NCBI RefSeq assembly: GCF_002102255.1
Contig: NZ_LQPH01000144.1
Location: 1-64,000, forward strand
From: Mycobacterium nebraskense
GTDB taxonomy: Bacteria > Actinomycetota > Actinomycetes > Mycobacteriales > Mycobacteriaceae
Direction: 5' to 3'
DNA length: 64,000 nt
Below the pieces are notes generated by a model. It searched no databases. It had not been told where the DNA came from and worked only from the letters and a program-made list of their open reading frames with translations. This document shows positions 48,124 to 59,622 of this stretch, piece by piece; the first letter of the stretch is position 1, and every line of letters starts with the position of its first letter. Position numbers and translations under genes: made by a program.

Positions 48124-49446
48124 GTGCTTGACCGACATCTCCCGCGTGGGCTTCGGCGTTGCTCATCTGCGCTGCTGGCGGCCGTGATCGCGGTGGGGCT
48201 CGGCGGTTGTGCCAACACCGACTCGTGGGTGGAGGCGTCGGCCGCGGCCGGCTGGCCCGCGCAATACGGCGACGCCGCCAACAGCAGCTACACCGGCACC
48301 AACGGCGCCACCAAGCTGTCGCTGCGGTGGACGCGCTCGGTCAAAGGCAGCTTGGCGGCGGGCCCGGCGCTGAGCGCGCGCGGCTATCTGGCGCTCAACG
48401 CGCAGACTCCGGCCGGATGTTCGCTGATGGAGTGGGAGAACGACGACAACGGCCGGCAGCGCTGGTGTGTGCGGCTGTTTCAGGGCGGCGGCTTCGCGGG
48501 CCCCCTGTTCGACGGGTTCGACAACCTCTACGTCGGCCAGCCCGGCGCGTTCCTCTCCTTCCCGGTGACGCAGTGGACGCGGTGGCGGCAGCCGGTGATC
48601 GGAATGCCCGCAACCCCAAGGTTTCTCGGGCACGGGCAGCTGCTCGTCGCGACGCACCTGGGCCAGGTGCTGGTTTTCGAGGCCCACCGCGGCGTGGTGG
48701 TCGGCAGCCCGATGGATCTGGTTGAGGGCGTCGATCCCACCGACGCGACGCGCGGGTTGGCCGATTGCGCGCCGGCCCAGCCTGGCTGCCCGGTGGCCGC
48801 CGCACCCGCCTTCTCGCCGGCCAGCCAGATGGCGGTGCTGGGCGTCTGGCAGCCGGGCGCCCCGGCCGCGGGGCTGGTCGGGCTGAAGTATCACCCCGGG
48901 CAGACGCCACTGCTGTCGCGGGAGTGGACCAGCGACGCCATCGGCTCCGGTGTCATCGCGAGCCCGGTGCTGTCGGCCGACGGGTCGACCGTCTACGTCA
49001 ACGGCCGCGACCAGCGACTGTGGGCACTGCACGCCGGCGACGGGAAAGTGAAGTGGTCGGCGCCGCTGGGGTTCCTGGCGCAGACGCCACCCGCGGTCAC
49101 GCCTGAGGGCCTCATCGTGTCGGGCGGCGGCCCCGACACCCGGTTGGTGGCGTTCAAGGACGCGGGCGATCACGCCGATCAGGCGTGGCGCCGCGACGAC
49201 GTCGTCCCGCTGTCGTCATCGAGCCTGGCCGGCGCGGGTGTCGGCTACACGGTCATCGGCGCCGCGGCCGCGAACGGCGCACCCGGCATGTCGGTCCTGG
49301 TCTTCGATCCCGGCAATGGCCACACGCAGGGGACCTATCCGCTTCCGGCCGCCACCGGATATCCGGTCGGGGTTTCGGTCGGCACCGATCGTCGGGTGGT
49401 GGCCGCCACCAGCGACGGTCAGGTGTACGGCTTCGCGCCGGCCTGA
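48124..49446 (+). CDS. PQQ-type beta-propeller lipoprotein (Rv3035-like)
   Basis: A 440-residue exported lipoprotein. Signal peptide core ALLAAVIAVGLGGC with lipobox GLGGC. The mature part is built of WD/PQQ-like blades (LRWTRSVKGSLAAGPALS, GSTVYVNGRDQRLWALHAGDGKVKW read in parts, VVAATSDGQVYGFAPA), similar to the BamB fold. The GTG at 48124 places the positive n-region at the start; an ATG at 48088 would add 12 residues. Role unknown. Confidence 0.82.
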   Translation: MLDRHLPRGLRRCSSALLAAVIAVGLGGCANTDSWVEASAAAGWPAQYGDAANSSYTGTNGATKLSLRWTRSVKGSLAAGPALSARGYLALNAQTPAGCSLMEWENDDNGRQRWCVRLFQGGGFAGPLFDGFDNLYVGQPGAFLSFPVTQWTRWRQPVIGMPATPRFLGHGQLLVATHLGQVLVFEAHRGVVVGSPMDLVEGVDPTDATRGLADCAPAQPGCPVAAAPAFSPASQMAVLGVWQPGAPAAGLVGLKYHPGQTPLLSREWTSDAIGSGVIASPVLSADGSTVYVNGRDQRLWALHAGDGKVKWSAPLGFLAQTPPAVTPEGLIVSGGGPDTRLVAFKDAGDHADQAWRRDDVVPLSSSSLAGAGVGYTVIGAAAANGAPGMSVLVFDPGNGHTQGTYPLPAATGYPVGVSVGTDRRVVAATSDGQVYGFAPA

Positions 49447-49460
49447 CCGATAATCGTCGG

Positions 49461-49811
49461 GTGCCAACCGCCGACGCGCCTCGCGGCCGGCCCGCCGACC
49501 TCGCCGCGACCCTCGTCCTGCTGATCCTGCACGCATGCTTGTTCGGGGCGACGTTCGGCCTGCTCGGCCTGCTGGTCATGGCAACCGACCCGTGCGGCTC
49601 GGTGAAGTGTGGCGACCCTGCGTGGATCGAACGGGCCATGACGCTGGCGACCTTGGGCGGCGGCGCCGTCTTGCTCCTCGACGCGGTGGTGGCGGTTTAT
49701 CTCCTCAGCCGGCGCCGACGGGCATTCTTTGTCCCGATCATCGGTTGCCTGGCACAGGTCGGGCTCACGGTCGGCGCCGTGGCAATGGAGTTGCAGGCCG
49801 GCCCCGTCTAG
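49461..49811 (+). CDS. Small polytopic membrane protein
   Basis: A 116-residue protein with three hydrophobic segments (LAATLVLLILHACLFGATFG, GGGAVLLLDAVVAVYLL, PIIGCLAQVGLTVGAVAM) and a Cys-containing loop DPCGSVKCGD that could form a disulfide. GTG start 14 bp after the previous gene. No family is recognised. Confidence 0.7.
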   Translation: MPTADAPRGRPADLAATLVLLILHACLFGATFGLLGLLVMATDPCGSVKCGDPAWIERAMTLATLGGGAVLLLDAVVAVYLLSRRRRAFFVPIIGCLAQVGLTVGAVAMELQAGPV

Positions 49812-49814
49812 GCG

Positions 49815-50498
49815 TCAGAGGGCCAGCGGCGGGATGGCGTTGCGGGGCACCTGGGCCTGGACCGCCCCGGCAAACGCCGGCAGCATTTCACCGGGTGCGA
49901 AGTAGAAGATCAGCTGGTCGTCGGTGATGGCGAAGTTCTGATAGTGCGTCGGGTCGTGCCCGGTCGAGGGCAGAATGGCTGCGCCCAAAGGGGTTTGGCG
50001 CTCCAGGTCGCGCTGCACGAATGGGAAGATGCTGTCCAGCGGCGTGGTGCCCGGTGCAAACAGGTTGTCGAACGTGATCGGCTGCTTTGTCCCGAGGTTG
50101 TAGTTGAACGCCTTGTACCAGACCGAGGGGTGCGCTCCGCCGAGGTCCTGGAAGAACTTGAGCACCACGCTGCGGGTGCTGTGCGGCGGCTGACCGGCGC
50201 TGCGTTGCTCGGTGGTGGCCTCCAATTGGTAGGGCTGGTCGCGCGAGCCGGAACTCTGTGCGACGTTGACGAAACCGTCCCGGTTTTGCGTGATGTAGTC
50301 CGTCAGCACTTGCTCGTCGGGATAGTCGGCGGGGAACGCCATGTTGAGCGTGTAGGTCGGGCCGGTGGCGCGCACGCGACACATCTGGCCGTCCTCGATG
50401 GTGCCGCCCAAGCTGGCACACGACGGCGGGGCTGCGGCCGCCGGCCAGCCCAACAGGGCCACCGATGTGAGCACCACGGCCGCTATCAGATAACGCAT
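49815..50498 (-). CDS. Secreted RsiV-like protein (Rv3036c/TB22.2-like)
   Basis: The 227-residue protein has a cleavable signal peptide (IAAVVLTSVALLGWPAAAA, cut after about residue 22) and a mature DUF3298/RsiV-type domain (FYFAPGEMLPAFAGAVQAQVP region at the C-terminus, read as YFAPGE...AQVP). Two N-terminal Cys may pair. Ortholog of the secreted antigen TB22.2 by position. Its stop is 3 bp from that of the convergent membrane-protein gene. Confidence 0.85.
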   Translation of the reverse strand: MRYLIAAVVLTSVALLGWPAAAAPPSCASLGGTIEDGQMCRVRATGPTYTLNMAFPADYPDEQVLTDYITQNRDGFVNVAQSSGSRDQPYQLEATTEQRSAGQPPHSTRSVVLKFFQDLGGAHPSVWYKAFNYNLGTKQPITFDNLFAPGTTPLDSIFPFVQRDLERQTPLGAAILPSTGHDPTHYQNFAITDDQLIFYFAPGEMLPAFAGAVQAQVPRNAIPPLAL

Positions 50499-50569
50499 TC
50501 TTCTATTGTCCTTGCGGGGTAGGCGGGGGCTGGGCGCCTGGCAGAGCGATCGCACCAGAGTACCCGGCG

Positions 50570-51772
50570 CTATCGCGACGCACGGCAGACGAACGCCGTC
50601 GCGCGACCGGCGGCCCGCGACCCGATGCGGGTGATGACCACCGACAGGGGCCGGGCACCGCGCAGCCGCATCCGTCGCCGCAGCGCATCGGGGTCGACCC
50701 GCACACCGCGAACCAGGACCTCCAGCGTCCCGCAGTCCAGGGCCGACAACGCCTGGCGGAGCCGTCGCTCATCGAACGCCAGCTGCTCGAGCACCTCGAA
50801 GCCCCGGACCGCTGACGGCAGCTCATCCCCCGACAGGTAGGCGATGTCGGGATCGAGTTGCCACAGCCCGTGCCGCGCGCCGTAGTGGCGCACCAGCCCG
50901 GCCCGGACCACCGCGCCGTCCGGGTCGACGATCCACCGCCCGGCCGGCCGCACCGGGCAGTCGTCCGGGTCGGTGTCGGTTATCTGCTCGCCGCGATCGA
51001 GGACACTGGCTCGCCGGCGGACGCCCCGCTGCGCCAGTCCGGCCGACCACAGGCACGCTTCGCGCACCGAACCGCGATACGACGTCACCTCGATCTCACC
51101 GCCGAAGCCGAGTCGGCTCACTTCATCGAAATCTATTCCGGGAGCGCACTTTACGACGAGATCGCGGTCCGGGTAGGTGCCGATCAACGCGCCCAGGCCG
51201 GGACGGTAGTCATCGACGCGGAAGCGGCGCCGCCCGCCGCCACGTCGCGCCGGGTCCACGAGCACCGCGGCATCGCGGGTCACCGGAGCCAGCGCGTCGG
51301 CACGGCAGAGGTGCGCCGCCTCCCCCAGGTTGTGCCGGGCCATCGCCAGCCGCACCGGATCGAGGTCGCTGCCCACCGCCCGGACCCCCACGTGGCGCAG
51401 CGCGGCCAATTCGGTGCCGATCGAACAGGTCGCGTCGTGCACGACGACTCCCGCCTCGGCCAGCCGCCTGGCGCGGTGCAAAGCCACCGGGGCCGCGGTG
51501 GCTTGCTGCAGCGCCTCGTCGGTGAACAGCCAGTTCGACACCGGAATGTCGGTGCCCAGCCCGCCGAGTTTGTCGGCCGCGCGCCGGCGCAGCAACGTCG
51601 TCTCCACCAACACCGCCGCCCGGTCGCCAAACCGGGCCCGCACCGCGGCGATGTCCGCGACCCGGGTGGCGTCGGTCAGCTCGAGCTCGGCGACCGCCGC
51701 CAGCGCCGCGGCGCCCGACTCCGACCGCAGATAACGGACGTCCCCGACACCGAAGGTGAGACCGTCACTCAG
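50570..51772 (-). CDS. THUMP-like/class I SAM-dependent methyltransferase (Rv3037c-like)
   Basis: About 400 residues. The N-terminal helical region (LRSESGAAALAAVAEL...LLRRRAADKLGGL) is typical of the family, followed by SAM motif I VHDATCSIGTEL, the VGSDLDPVRLAMARHNL segment and VLVDPARR. Probably an RNA methyltransferase-like protein. No ATG, GTG or TTG opens the conserved N-terminus. The frame reaches a CTG at 51772 that overlaps the upstream stop as CTGA. The first canonical alternative, a GTG at 51643, would remove 43 conserved-looking residues; an ATG at 51925 would overlap the previous gene by 157 bp. Confidence 0.8.
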   Translation of the reverse strand: MSDGLTFGVGDVRYLRSESGAAALAAVAELELTDATRVADIAAVRARFGDRAAVLVETTLLRRRAADKLGGLGTDIPVSNWLFTDEALQQATAAPVALHRARRLAEAGVVVHDATCSIGTELAALRHVGVRAVGSDLDPVRLAMARHNLGEAAHLCRADALAPVTRDAAVLVDPARRGGGRRRFRVDDYRPGLGALIGTYPDRDLVVKCAPGIDFDEVSRLGFGGEIEVTSYRGSVREACLWSAGLAQRGVRRRASVLDRGEQITDTDPDDCPVRPAGRWIVDPDGAVVRAGLVRHYGARHGLWQLDPDIAYLSGDELPSAVRGFEVLEQLAFDERRLRQALSALDCGTLEVLVRGVRVDPDALRRRMRLRGARPLSVVITRIGSRAAGRATAFVCRASR

Positions 51773-52743
51773 GAGGGCTTGACCCCGGTGATCATCACGT
51801 TGTAGAACCAGCCCTTCGGCGCCACGTGCCGCAAGACATTGGCGTCCAGCCAACTCAGCGTCTTCCAGCTGTTGAACGCAAGCCTTGCCCAGCCCCAGCC
51901 GAGCCGCCCGGGCGGCACCGCGCATTCGAACGTGCGCATCGGCCAGCCCAGCATCGCGGCGGTGAATTCCACTGTGGCCGTTTGCACTTCAGCCGCCCCG
52001 GCGTTGCCAGCCATCCGCTCCAGGTCGCCCGGTGTGAAGGTGTGCAGGTCGACGAGGGCCTCCAAGGCCGCGGCGCGGGAGGATTCGTCGAGTTCTGCCT
52101 GCGGTCGCCGCCAGCCGTCCAGACCGGGCAACTTGGTGACGTTGGTCGCGACGCGCCAGGTCAAAGTGGACAACGTGCGGGCGTAGGTGTCGCCAACGGC
52201 GGTCGGCTCACCGGCGAAGACGAACCGGCCGCCGGGCCGCAGCACCCGGACGACCTCCCGCAGCGCCAGCTCGACATCGGGGATGTGATGGAGCACGGCG
52301 TGTCCGACCACCAGGTCGAAGGTGTTGTCCTCGTACGGGATTCCCTCGGCGTCGGCGACCCGGCCGTCGATGTCCAGCCCCAGTGACTGCCCGTTGCGGG
52401 TGGCGACCTTGACCATCCCGGGCGACAGGTCGGTCACCGACCCGCGCCGGGCCACCCCGGACTGGATCAGGTTGAGCAGGAAAAACCCTGTGCCACAGCC
52501 CAGTTCGAGGGCCCGATCGTACGGCAGCTCCCGCAGCACCTCGTCGGGCACGATGCCGTCGAAGCAGTCCCGGGCGTAGTCCACGCAGCGTTGGTCATAA
52601 GAGATCGACCACTTCTCGTCGTACGACTCGGCTTCCCAGTCGTGGTAGAGGACCTGGGCCAGCTTGCTGTCATGCCGCGCGGCTTCCACCTGCTCGGCCG
52701 TGGCATGCGGGTTGGGAACGGCATCGGTCGAACTCGTCGTCAT
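51769..52743 (-). CDS. Class I SAM methyltransferase (Rv3038c-like)
   Basis: A 324-residue methyltransferase with motif I LELGCGTGFFLLNL (about 79-92), post-I DLSPGM, and VVGHAVLHHIPDVELALREV (about 146-165), the Methyltransf_11 layout. A C-terminal domain of about 120 residues follows. ATG at 52743. The target is unknown. It precedes, and probably is coupled to, the second methyltransferase gene, and follows echA17 by 10 bp. Confidence 0.9.
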   Translation of the reverse strand: MTTSSTDAVPNPHATAEQVEAARHDSKLAQVLYHDWEAESYDEKWSISYDQRCVDYARDCFDGIVPDEVLRELPYDRALELGCGTGFFLLNLIQSGVARRGSVTDLSPGMVKVATRNGQSLGLDIDGRVADAEGIPYEDNTFDLVVGHAVLHHIPDVELALREVVRVLRPGGRFVFAGEPTAVGDTYARTLSTLTWRVATNVTKLPGLDGWRRPQAELDESSRAAALEALVDLHTFTPGDLERMAGNAGAAEVQTATVEFTAAMLGWPMRTFECAVPPGRLGWGWARLAFNSWKTLSWLDANVLRHVAPKGWFYNVMITGVKPS

Positions 52744-52753
52744 GAAGGGCAGC

Positions 52754-53518
52754 CTAACGGGCGCCGGATTCGGAGTCCTCTTCACCGGCCTGACCAGCGG
52801 CGAAGACGTCGACGTAGCGGCGCCGCTCGGCGGCGCCCCGGTCGGCCGAACTCAGCTCGAACACGTCGTTGATGCCGGCCTTGGCGGCGGCCAGCGCGTG
52901 TCGCGGGCCATCGAGGAAGCGGCGTGCCCACCCCGCGGCGGCGTCGTACACGTCGTCGGGGGCCACCATTTCGTCGATCAGGCCCAGCGCCAGCGCCTCC
53001 TCGGCGTCGAAGAACCGGCCGCTGAACACCAGTTCCTTGGCCCTGCTCGCCCCGGCAGCGCGGGTCAGGCGGGCCATGCCGTCGCCGCCGGGGATCAAGC
53101 CGGCCAGGATCTCGGTCGCGCCGAACTTCACGTTGTCACCGCCGACGCGCCAATCGGCGGCCAGGGCCAGCGTGAGCCCGGCGCCCAGCGCGTATCCGGT
53201 GATCGCCGCGACCGTCGGCTTCGGAATGCCCGCCACGGCATCGATGGCTTGCTGCCGCGCCCGGGCCGCCGTCTCGGCCTCCGGCGCGGTCAGCGTCCGC
53301 AGCTCCGGCATGTCGTCGCCGGCCGAGAAAATCTCGTGGCCACCGAACAGGATGACCGCGGCCACGTCGTCGCGCTCCCCCAACTCGCCGGCCGCCGCCA
53401 CGATCTCCCGGTAGACCTGTCGGGTCATCGCGTTCGTCGGCGGCCGCGACAGCAGCAACATGGCCAGGCCGGCATCCCGCGAGCCGTCACTGACCACCGT
53501 GCTGACGAACTCGCTCAA
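52754..53518 (-). CDS. echA17: Enoyl-CoA hydratase/isomerase EchA17
   Basis: A 254-residue crotonase-fold protein. The oxyanion-hole segments are FSAGDDM and [12 protein letters not shown]. The catalytic Glu region reads [18 protein letters not shown], with a Gly-rich stretch, so one of the two classical glutamates may be replaced. A TTG start at 53518 overlaps the NUDIX stop (TTGA) and gives the recalled Rv3039c length; a GTG at 53527 is the alternative. Confidence 0.88.
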   Translation of the reverse strand: MSEFVSTVVSDGSRDAGLAMLLLSRPPTNAMTRQVYREIVAAAGELGERDDVAAVILFGGHEIFSAGDDMPELRTLTAPEAETAARARQQAIDAVAGIPKPTVAAITGYALGAGLTLALAADWRVGGDNVKFGATEILAGLIPGGDGMARLTRAAGASRAKELVFSGRFFDAEEALALGLIDEMVAPDDVYDAAAGWARRFLDGPRHALAAAKAGINDVFELSSADRGAAERRRYVDVFAAGQAGEEDSESGAR

Positions 53519-54336
53519 TGCCGCCACCCCATCCCGCCGGCTTCGCGTGCCTGGTGGTAGCGGTCGGAGTCGAAGAACTCGAAGACCCAGTTGTCGCCCT
53601 GGATCTCGATGTGCGGCTGCACCGGCACGATCTGCCGCTCGACGGCCAGCACGTCCGCGACGGTCCGTCCGGCCAGCGAGTCCAGCTGGGTCCACGTCGG
53701 CGGCAGCAGGAAACAGCGGCCGGTGGAGAAGTCGTCGATGGCGGCCTGCGGCGTCGTCCAGCCGGCGTGGTCGGATTCGGTGTTCTCGCCGTCGGCCCGC
53801 TGCCCCTCCGGCAGGGCTCCCACAAAGAAGTAGGTGTCATAGCGGCGGGTGCGCTCGGCTTCGGGGGTGACCCAGTTGGCCCACGGCCGGAGCAGGTCGG
53901 AGCGCAGCTCCAGGTTCTCGCGGCGCAGGAAATCCGCGAACGACAACGTCCCGTCGGCAAGCGCGCGGCGGGCGTCGGCGTACACCGAGGCGTCGCCGAC
54001 GATGCCATCCGGATCGCCGGCCGGACCCGCGAACAGCACCCCCGATTCCTCGAACGTCTCCCGGGCCGCGGCGCAGACCAGCGCTTCCGCCAGGTCGGGC
54101 TCGATGCCGAAGCGCTCCGCCCACCAATGGGGCGGCGGGCCGGCCCATGCGATGTCGGCGTTGCGGTCGCGGTCATCGACGCCGCCGCCGGGGAACACCA
54201 TCGTGCCCGCGGCGAACTCCATCTTGGCGTGCCGGCGCATCAGGAAGACGGCGATACCGCCCGGGTCATCGCGGACCAGCATCACCGTCGCCGCCGGGCG
54301 CGGGACCAGCGGGGGCTGCTCGGTTGGTGACGTCAT
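53515..54336 (-). CDS. NUDIX hydrolase (Rv3040c-like)
   Basis: The 273-residue protein has a NUDIX fold; the conserved helix reads [13 protein letters not shown] with RE-x2-EE-x-G-V, and the Gly-rich part GGGVDDRD precedes it after a longer insertion than usual. It probably cleaves a nucleoside diphosphate-linked compound or CoA derivative; the substrate is unknown. Coupled at both ends by 4-bp overlaps with the ABC ATPase and echA17 genes. Confidence 0.86.
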   Translation of the reverse strand: MTSPTEQPPLVPRPAATVMLVRDDPGGIAVFLMRRHAKMEFAAGTMVFPGGGVDDRDRNADIAWAGPPPHWWAERFGIEPDLAEALVCAAARETFEESGVLFAGPAGDPDGIVGDASVYADARRALADGTLSFADFLRRENLELRSDLLRPWANWVTPEAERTRRYDTYFFVGALPEGQRADGENTESDHAGWTTPQAAIDDFSTGRCFLLPPTWTQLDSLAGRTVADVLAVERQIVPVQPHIEIQGDNWVFEFFDSDRYHQAREAGGMGWRH

Positions 54337-55175
54337 AGCTGCCTCCGATGTGCTGCGCGGGTGCGGACGCGCCGGGCGAAATAGCGCCCGTCGACGACGT
54401 CGAGGGCGATCGACTGGCCGAACGCGGTGGACAGGTTCTCGGCGGTCAGCACGTCGGTCAGCAACCCAGCGGCGACCACCTGCCCTTCGGACAGCAGCAT
54501 GCAGTGGCTGAAGCCGGGCGGGATTTCCTCGACGTGGTGGGTGACCAGCACCAGCGCGGGGGCATCGGGATCGGCGGCGAGGTCGGCCAGCCGCGCCACC
54601 AACTCCTCACGCCCGCCCAGGTCCAGGCCGGCGGCCGGTTCGTCGAGCAGCAGCAGTTCCGGATCGGTCATCAGCGCACGGGCGATCAACACGCGCTTGC
54701 GCTCGCCTTCCGACAGCGTTCCGTAGCTGCGGTCCGCGAGGTGTTCGGCGCCCAGGCTTTCCAGCATGTCGGTGGCCCGGCGGTAGTCGACGTCCTCGTA
54801 GCGTTCCCGCCAGCGGCCCAGCACCGCGTAGCCGGCGGAGACGACCAGGTCGCGCACCACCTCGTCGGTGGGGATGCGTTGCGCCAGCGCCGACGAGCTC
54901 AGCCCGATCCGGGAGCGCAACTCCGACACGTCCACCCGGCCCAGCCGCTCGCCGAGCACGAAGGCGACACCCGACGAGGGGTGCTCGGCCGCCGCCGCGA
55001 TCCGCAGCAGCGACGTCTTGCCCGCCCCGTTCGGGCCGACGATGACCCAGCGCTCGTCGAGTTCGACCGCCCAATCCAATGGCCCGACGAGGATTTGGCC
55101 GTCGCGCCGCAGCGACACGTTCCTGAAGTCGATCAGCAGATCGGGGTCGGCTGCCTCGCTTCCGTCTTCGGACAC
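54333..55175 (-). CDS. ABC-type ATPase (Rv3041c-like)
   Basis: A 280-residue single nucleotide-binding domain. Walker A GPNGAGKTS (about 54-62), signature LSEGERKRV and Walker B LLLLDEPAAGLD are intact, with the H-loop in VLVTHHVEEI. No permease is encoded beside it, so the partner is unknown; it resembles YlmA/ModF-like soluble ABC proteins. Confidence 0.9.
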   Translation of the reverse strand: MSEDGSEAADPDLLIDFRNVSLRRDGQILVGPLDWAVELDERWVIVGPNGAGKTSLLRIAAAAEHPSSGVAFVLGERLGRVDVSELRSRIGLSSSALAQRIPTDEVVRDLVVSAGYAVLGRWRERYEDVDYRRATDMLESLGAEHLADRSYGTLSEGERKRVLIARALMTDPELLLLDEPAAGLDLGGREELVARLADLAADPDAPALVLVTHHVEEIPPGFSHCMLLSEGQVVAAGLLTDVLTAENLSTAFGQSIALDVVDGRYFARRVRTRAAHRRQL

Positions 55176-55220
55176 CCGACCATCGTGCCGTACCGCGGCG
55201 GCCCGATACCTGCCGGGTCG

Positions 55221-56480
<1,260 letters not shown>

Positions 56481-58226
56481 TCAACTGCGCACGTTGACGT
56501 CGTCCAGCCTGGTGACGTCCTTGTCCGACGGCCCGTGAGCACGGCCCACGTGCGCCTCGGCGCGCAGCCGCTCCACCATGTGCGGGTAGTGCAGCTCGAA
56601 AGCCGGGCGCTCCGAACGGATCCGGGGCAGCTCGGTGAAGTTGTGCCGCGGCGGCGGGCAGCTGGTCGCCCACTCCAGCGAGTTGCCGTAGCCCCAGGGG
56701 TCGTCGACGGTCACGACCTCGCCGTAACGCCAGCTCTTGAAGACGTTCCACACGAACGGGAACATCGACGCGCCCAGGATGAAGGCGCCGACCGTCGAGG
56801 CGATGTTGTACGGCTGGAAGCCGTCCGAGGGCAGGTAGTCGGCGTAGCGGCGCGGCATACCCATATCGCCCAACCAGTGCTGCACCAGGAAGGTGGTGTG
56901 GAAGCCGATGAACGTCAACCAGAAGTGCAGTTTGCCCAGCCGCTCGTCGAGCAGCCTGCCGGTCATCTTGGGGAACCAGAAGTAGACGCCCGCGAACGTG
57001 GCGAACACGATCGTTCCGAACAGCACGTAGTGGAAGTGCGCGACCACGAAGTAGGTGTCGGTGACGTGGAAATCCAGCGGCGGGCTGGCCAGCATCACCC
57101 CGGTCAGACCGCCCAGCAGGAAGGTCACCAGGAAGCCCACCGAGAACAGCATCGGGGTCTCAAAGGTGAGTTGCCCCTTCCACATCGTGCCGATCCAGTT
57201 GAAGAACTTGATCCCGGTCGGCACCGCGATCAGATACGTCATGAACGAAAAGAACGGCAGCAGAACGGCTCCGGTGGCGAACATGTGGTGCGCCCACACC
57301 GCGACCGACAGCGCGGCGATCGACAGCGTCGCGTAAACCAGGGTGGTGTAACCGAAGACCGGCTTGCGGGCGAACACCGGGATGATCTCGGTGATGATCC
57401 CGAAGAACGGCAGCGCGATGATGTACACCTCGGGATGGCCGAAGAACCAGAACAGGTGCTGCCACAGCAGGACCCCGCCGTTCGCGGCGTCGTAGACGTG
57501 GGCCCCTAGATGTCGATCGGCGGCCAGCCCGAACAGCGCGGCGGTCAGGATCGGGAACGCGATCAGGATCAGGATCGACGTCACGAGGATGTTCCAGGTG
57601 AAGATCGGCATCCGGAACATCGTCATGCCGGGCGCGCGCATGCACACCACGGTGGTGATCATGTTGACCGCACCCAGGATGGTGCCCAGACCGGCGACGA
57701 TCAGGCCGGTGATCCACAGGTCTCCCCCGGCGCCGGGTGAGTGGACGGCGTCGGACAGCGGCGTGTAGGCCGTCCAGCCGAAGTCCGCGGCCCCACCCGG
57801 GACGATGAAGCCGGCCGACGCGGTCAGACCGCCGAACAGGAACAGCCAGAACGAGAAGGCGTTCAGTCGCGGGAACGCCACGTCGGGTGCGCCGATCTGC
57901 AGCGGCAGCACCAGGTTGGCGAACCCGAAGACGACCGGTGTGGCGTACAGCAGCAGCATGATCGTGCCGTGCATGGTGAACAGCTGGTTGTACTGCTCAT
58001 TCGACAGGAACTGCAGTCCCGGCGCGGCCAGCTCGGTGCGCATCAAGAGGGCCATCAGTCCGCCGATGAAGAAGAAGACGAAGCAGGTGACCGTGTACAT
58101 GATGCCGATCATCTTGTGATCGGTGGTCGTGATCAGTTTGTAGACGAGGTTCCCTTTGGGGCCGGTCCGGTCCGGGTACGGACGAACGGCCTCGAGTTCT
58201 CCCAAGGGGGGCGCTTCGGCTGTCAA
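56481..58226 (-). CDS. ctaD: Cytochrome c oxidase subunit I
   Basis: The 581-residue haem-copper catalytic subunit of the aa3 oxidase. Twelve TM helices. Ligand motifs seen: TMHGTIMLL (haem a His), the CuB and cross-linked Tyr helix [12 protein letters not shown], the HH pair in WAHHMFATG, and the haem ligand helix [13 protein letters not shown] at 58226 starts the conserved [11 protein letters not shown] sequence; the frame upstream is not conserved. It is a few residues longer at the C-terminus than I recall for Rv3043c. Confidence 0.97.
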   Translation of the reverse strand: MTAEAPPLGELEAVRPYPDRTGPKGNLVYKLITTTDHKMIGIMYTVTCFVFFFIGGLMALLMRTELAAPGLQFLSNEQYNQLFTMHGTIMLLLYATPVVFGFANLVLPLQIGAPDVAFPRLNAFSFWLFLFGGLTASAGFIVPGGAADFGWTAYTPLSDAVHSPGAGGDLWITGLIVAGLGTILGAVNMITTVVCMRAPGMTMFRMPIFTWNILVTSILILIAFPILTAALFGLAADRHLGAHVYDAANGGVLLWQHLFWFFGHPEVYIIALPFFGIITEIIPVFARKPVFGYTTLVYATLSIAALSVAVWAHHMFATGAVLLPFFSFMTYLIAVPTGIKFFNWIGTMWKGQLTFETPMLFSVGFLVTFLLGGLTGVMLASPPLDFHVTDTYFVVAHFHYVLFGTIVFATFAGVYFWFPKMTGRLLDERLGKLHFWLTFIGFHTTFLVQHWLGDMGMPRRYADYLPSDGFQPYNIASTVGAFILGASMFPFVWNVFKSWRYGEVVTVDDPWGYGNSLEWATSCPPPRHNFTELPRIRSERPAFELHYPHMVERLRAEAHVGRAHGPSDKDVTRLDDVNVRS

Positions 58227-58389
58227 CAGCTTCTCCAAACATCCGGATAGGACAGGGGCCCAAAACAGAGCTGACACGAATCTTAACCGCCGATCATGCC
58301 GACGTCAGGGCTGGTCCTACAAACTGTCGTAATTGGCTCGGCGGAGCGGCGTGTCGTTTCGGTGCGCCGGGCGCGGAGCTGGCGGATGT

Positions 58390-58395
58390 TAGCGT
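58390..58395 (+). promoter_or_regulatory. Possible -10 element, leaderless fecB start
   Basis: TAGCGT fits TANNNT and lies 7 bp before the fecB GTG at 58403, with no ribosome-binding site between. A leaderless transcript is plausible. Confidence 0.45.
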
Positions 58396-58402
58396 CTGAC
58401 GC

Positions 58403-59509
58403 GTGCTTTTCGGCGTGCCCCGACCCGCGTCGCTGCGCGCGGCCGCCGCGCTGGCGGCGGCGGTCGCCGTCACGTGCAGCGGTTGCGGATCCGGCAAGCC
58501 CGGCGCCAAGGCACCGACCCCCGCGCTGGTCACACCCACCACGCAGATCGCGGGTGCGGGCGTCCTCGGAAACGACCGCCACCCGGACGAGTCGTGCGCG
58601 CGGGATGCCGCGGCGGCCGATCCGGGGCCGAAGACGCGGCAGGCTCACAACGCGGCCGGCGTCACTCCGGACGTGGTGCAGGTGCCGGCGGAGCCGCAGC
58701 GCATCGTGGTGCTGGCCGGCGACCAGCTCGACGCCCTGTGCGCCCTTGGCCTGCAGTCGCGGGTGGTCGCCGCGGCGCTGCCGGACGGATCGTCGAGCCA
58801 GCCCGCCTACCTGGGCAGCGCGGTGCACGGCGTGCCCGGCGTCGGAACCCGCAGCAACCCGGACCTGGCCGGCATCGCGGCCGCCCACCCCGACCTCATC
58901 CTGGGATCGCAGGGGTTGACGCCCAAGCTGTATTCGCAGCTGGCCGGGATCGCCCCGACGGTGTTCACCGCGGCGCCCGGCGCGGCCTGGGAGGACAACC
59001 TGCGCGGGGTGGGAGCCGCGACGGCGCGCGGCGGCGCGGCGGACGCGCTGCTCAACGGCTTTTCGCAGCGGGCCAGCGACGTCGGTGCCAGGCACGACGC
59101 CTCCCATTTCCAGGCGTCCATCGTGCAGCTGACCACCGACACGATCCGCGTGTACGGCACCAACAACTTCCCGGCCAGCGTGCTCGGCGCCGTCGGGGTG
59201 GACCGGCCGGCGTCCCAACGGTTCACCGACAAGACGTACATCGAGATCGGCGCCACCGACACCGACCTGGCCAAGAACCCGGACCTCTCCGCAGCGGATG
59301 CCGACGTCGTCTACGTGTCATGTGCGTCACCCGCGGCCGCCCAGCGCGCCGCCACGGTGCTGGACAGCAACCCGTGGCGCAAGCTGTCGGCCAACCATGA
59401 CAACCGGGTCTACGTCGTCAACGACGAGGTGTGGCAGACCGGCGAGGGCCTGATCGCGGCCCGCGGCATCGTCGACGACCTGCGCCTGGTGAACGCCCCG
59501 ATCAATTAG
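58403..59509 (+). CDS. fecB: Iron(III)-siderophore-type binding lipoprotein FecB
   Basis: A 368-residue lipoprotein. Signal peptide ends in lipobox TCSGC (Cys about 29). The mature part is a class III periplasmic-binding-protein fold with QRIVVLAGDQLDALCALG and NPDLAGIAAAHPDLILGS. Family members bind ferric siderophores or haem. Ortholog of Rv3044. GTG start. Confidence 0.92.
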   Translation: MLFGVPRPASLRAAAALAAAVAVTCSGCGSGKPGAKAPTPALVTPTTQIAGAGVLGNDRHPDESCARDAAAADPGPKTRQAHNAAGVTPDVVQVPAEPQRIVVLAGDQLDALCALGLQSRVVAAALPDGSSSQPAYLGSAVHGVPGVGTRSNPDLAGIAAAHPDLILGSQGLTPKLYSQLAGIAPTVFTAAPGAAWEDNLRGVGAATARGGAADALLNGFSQRASDVGARHDASHFQASIVQLTTDTIRVYGTNNFPASVLGAVGVDRPASQRFTDKTYIEIGATDTDLAKNPDLSAADADVVYVSCASPAAAQRAATVLDSNPWRKLSANHDNRVYVVNDEVWQTGEGLIAARGIVDDLRLVNAPIN

Positions 59510-59514
59510 CGGCC

Positions 59515-59536
59515 GGGCGGCGGCTACCCGCCGCCC
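59515..59536. terminator. fecB terminator hairpin
   Basis: Perfect 9-bp stem GGGCGGCGG/CCGCCGCCC with a 4-nt CTAC loop, starting 6 bp after the fecB stop. No U tract follows. Confidence 0.8.
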
Positions 59537-59622
59537 TAAGGTGACAGCGAGCGGCCACGATTGGCCCCGGAACATTACCTTAGCTAAACTTTTTAGGACG
59601 CAACCATTCAAGAGGGATATCA

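Noticed and set aside
59570-59600. TTACCTTAGCTAAAC upstream of adhC, considered as an IdeR iron box
   Set aside because: Centre spacing and half-sites differ from the 19-bp IdeR consensus; the match is too partial to call.
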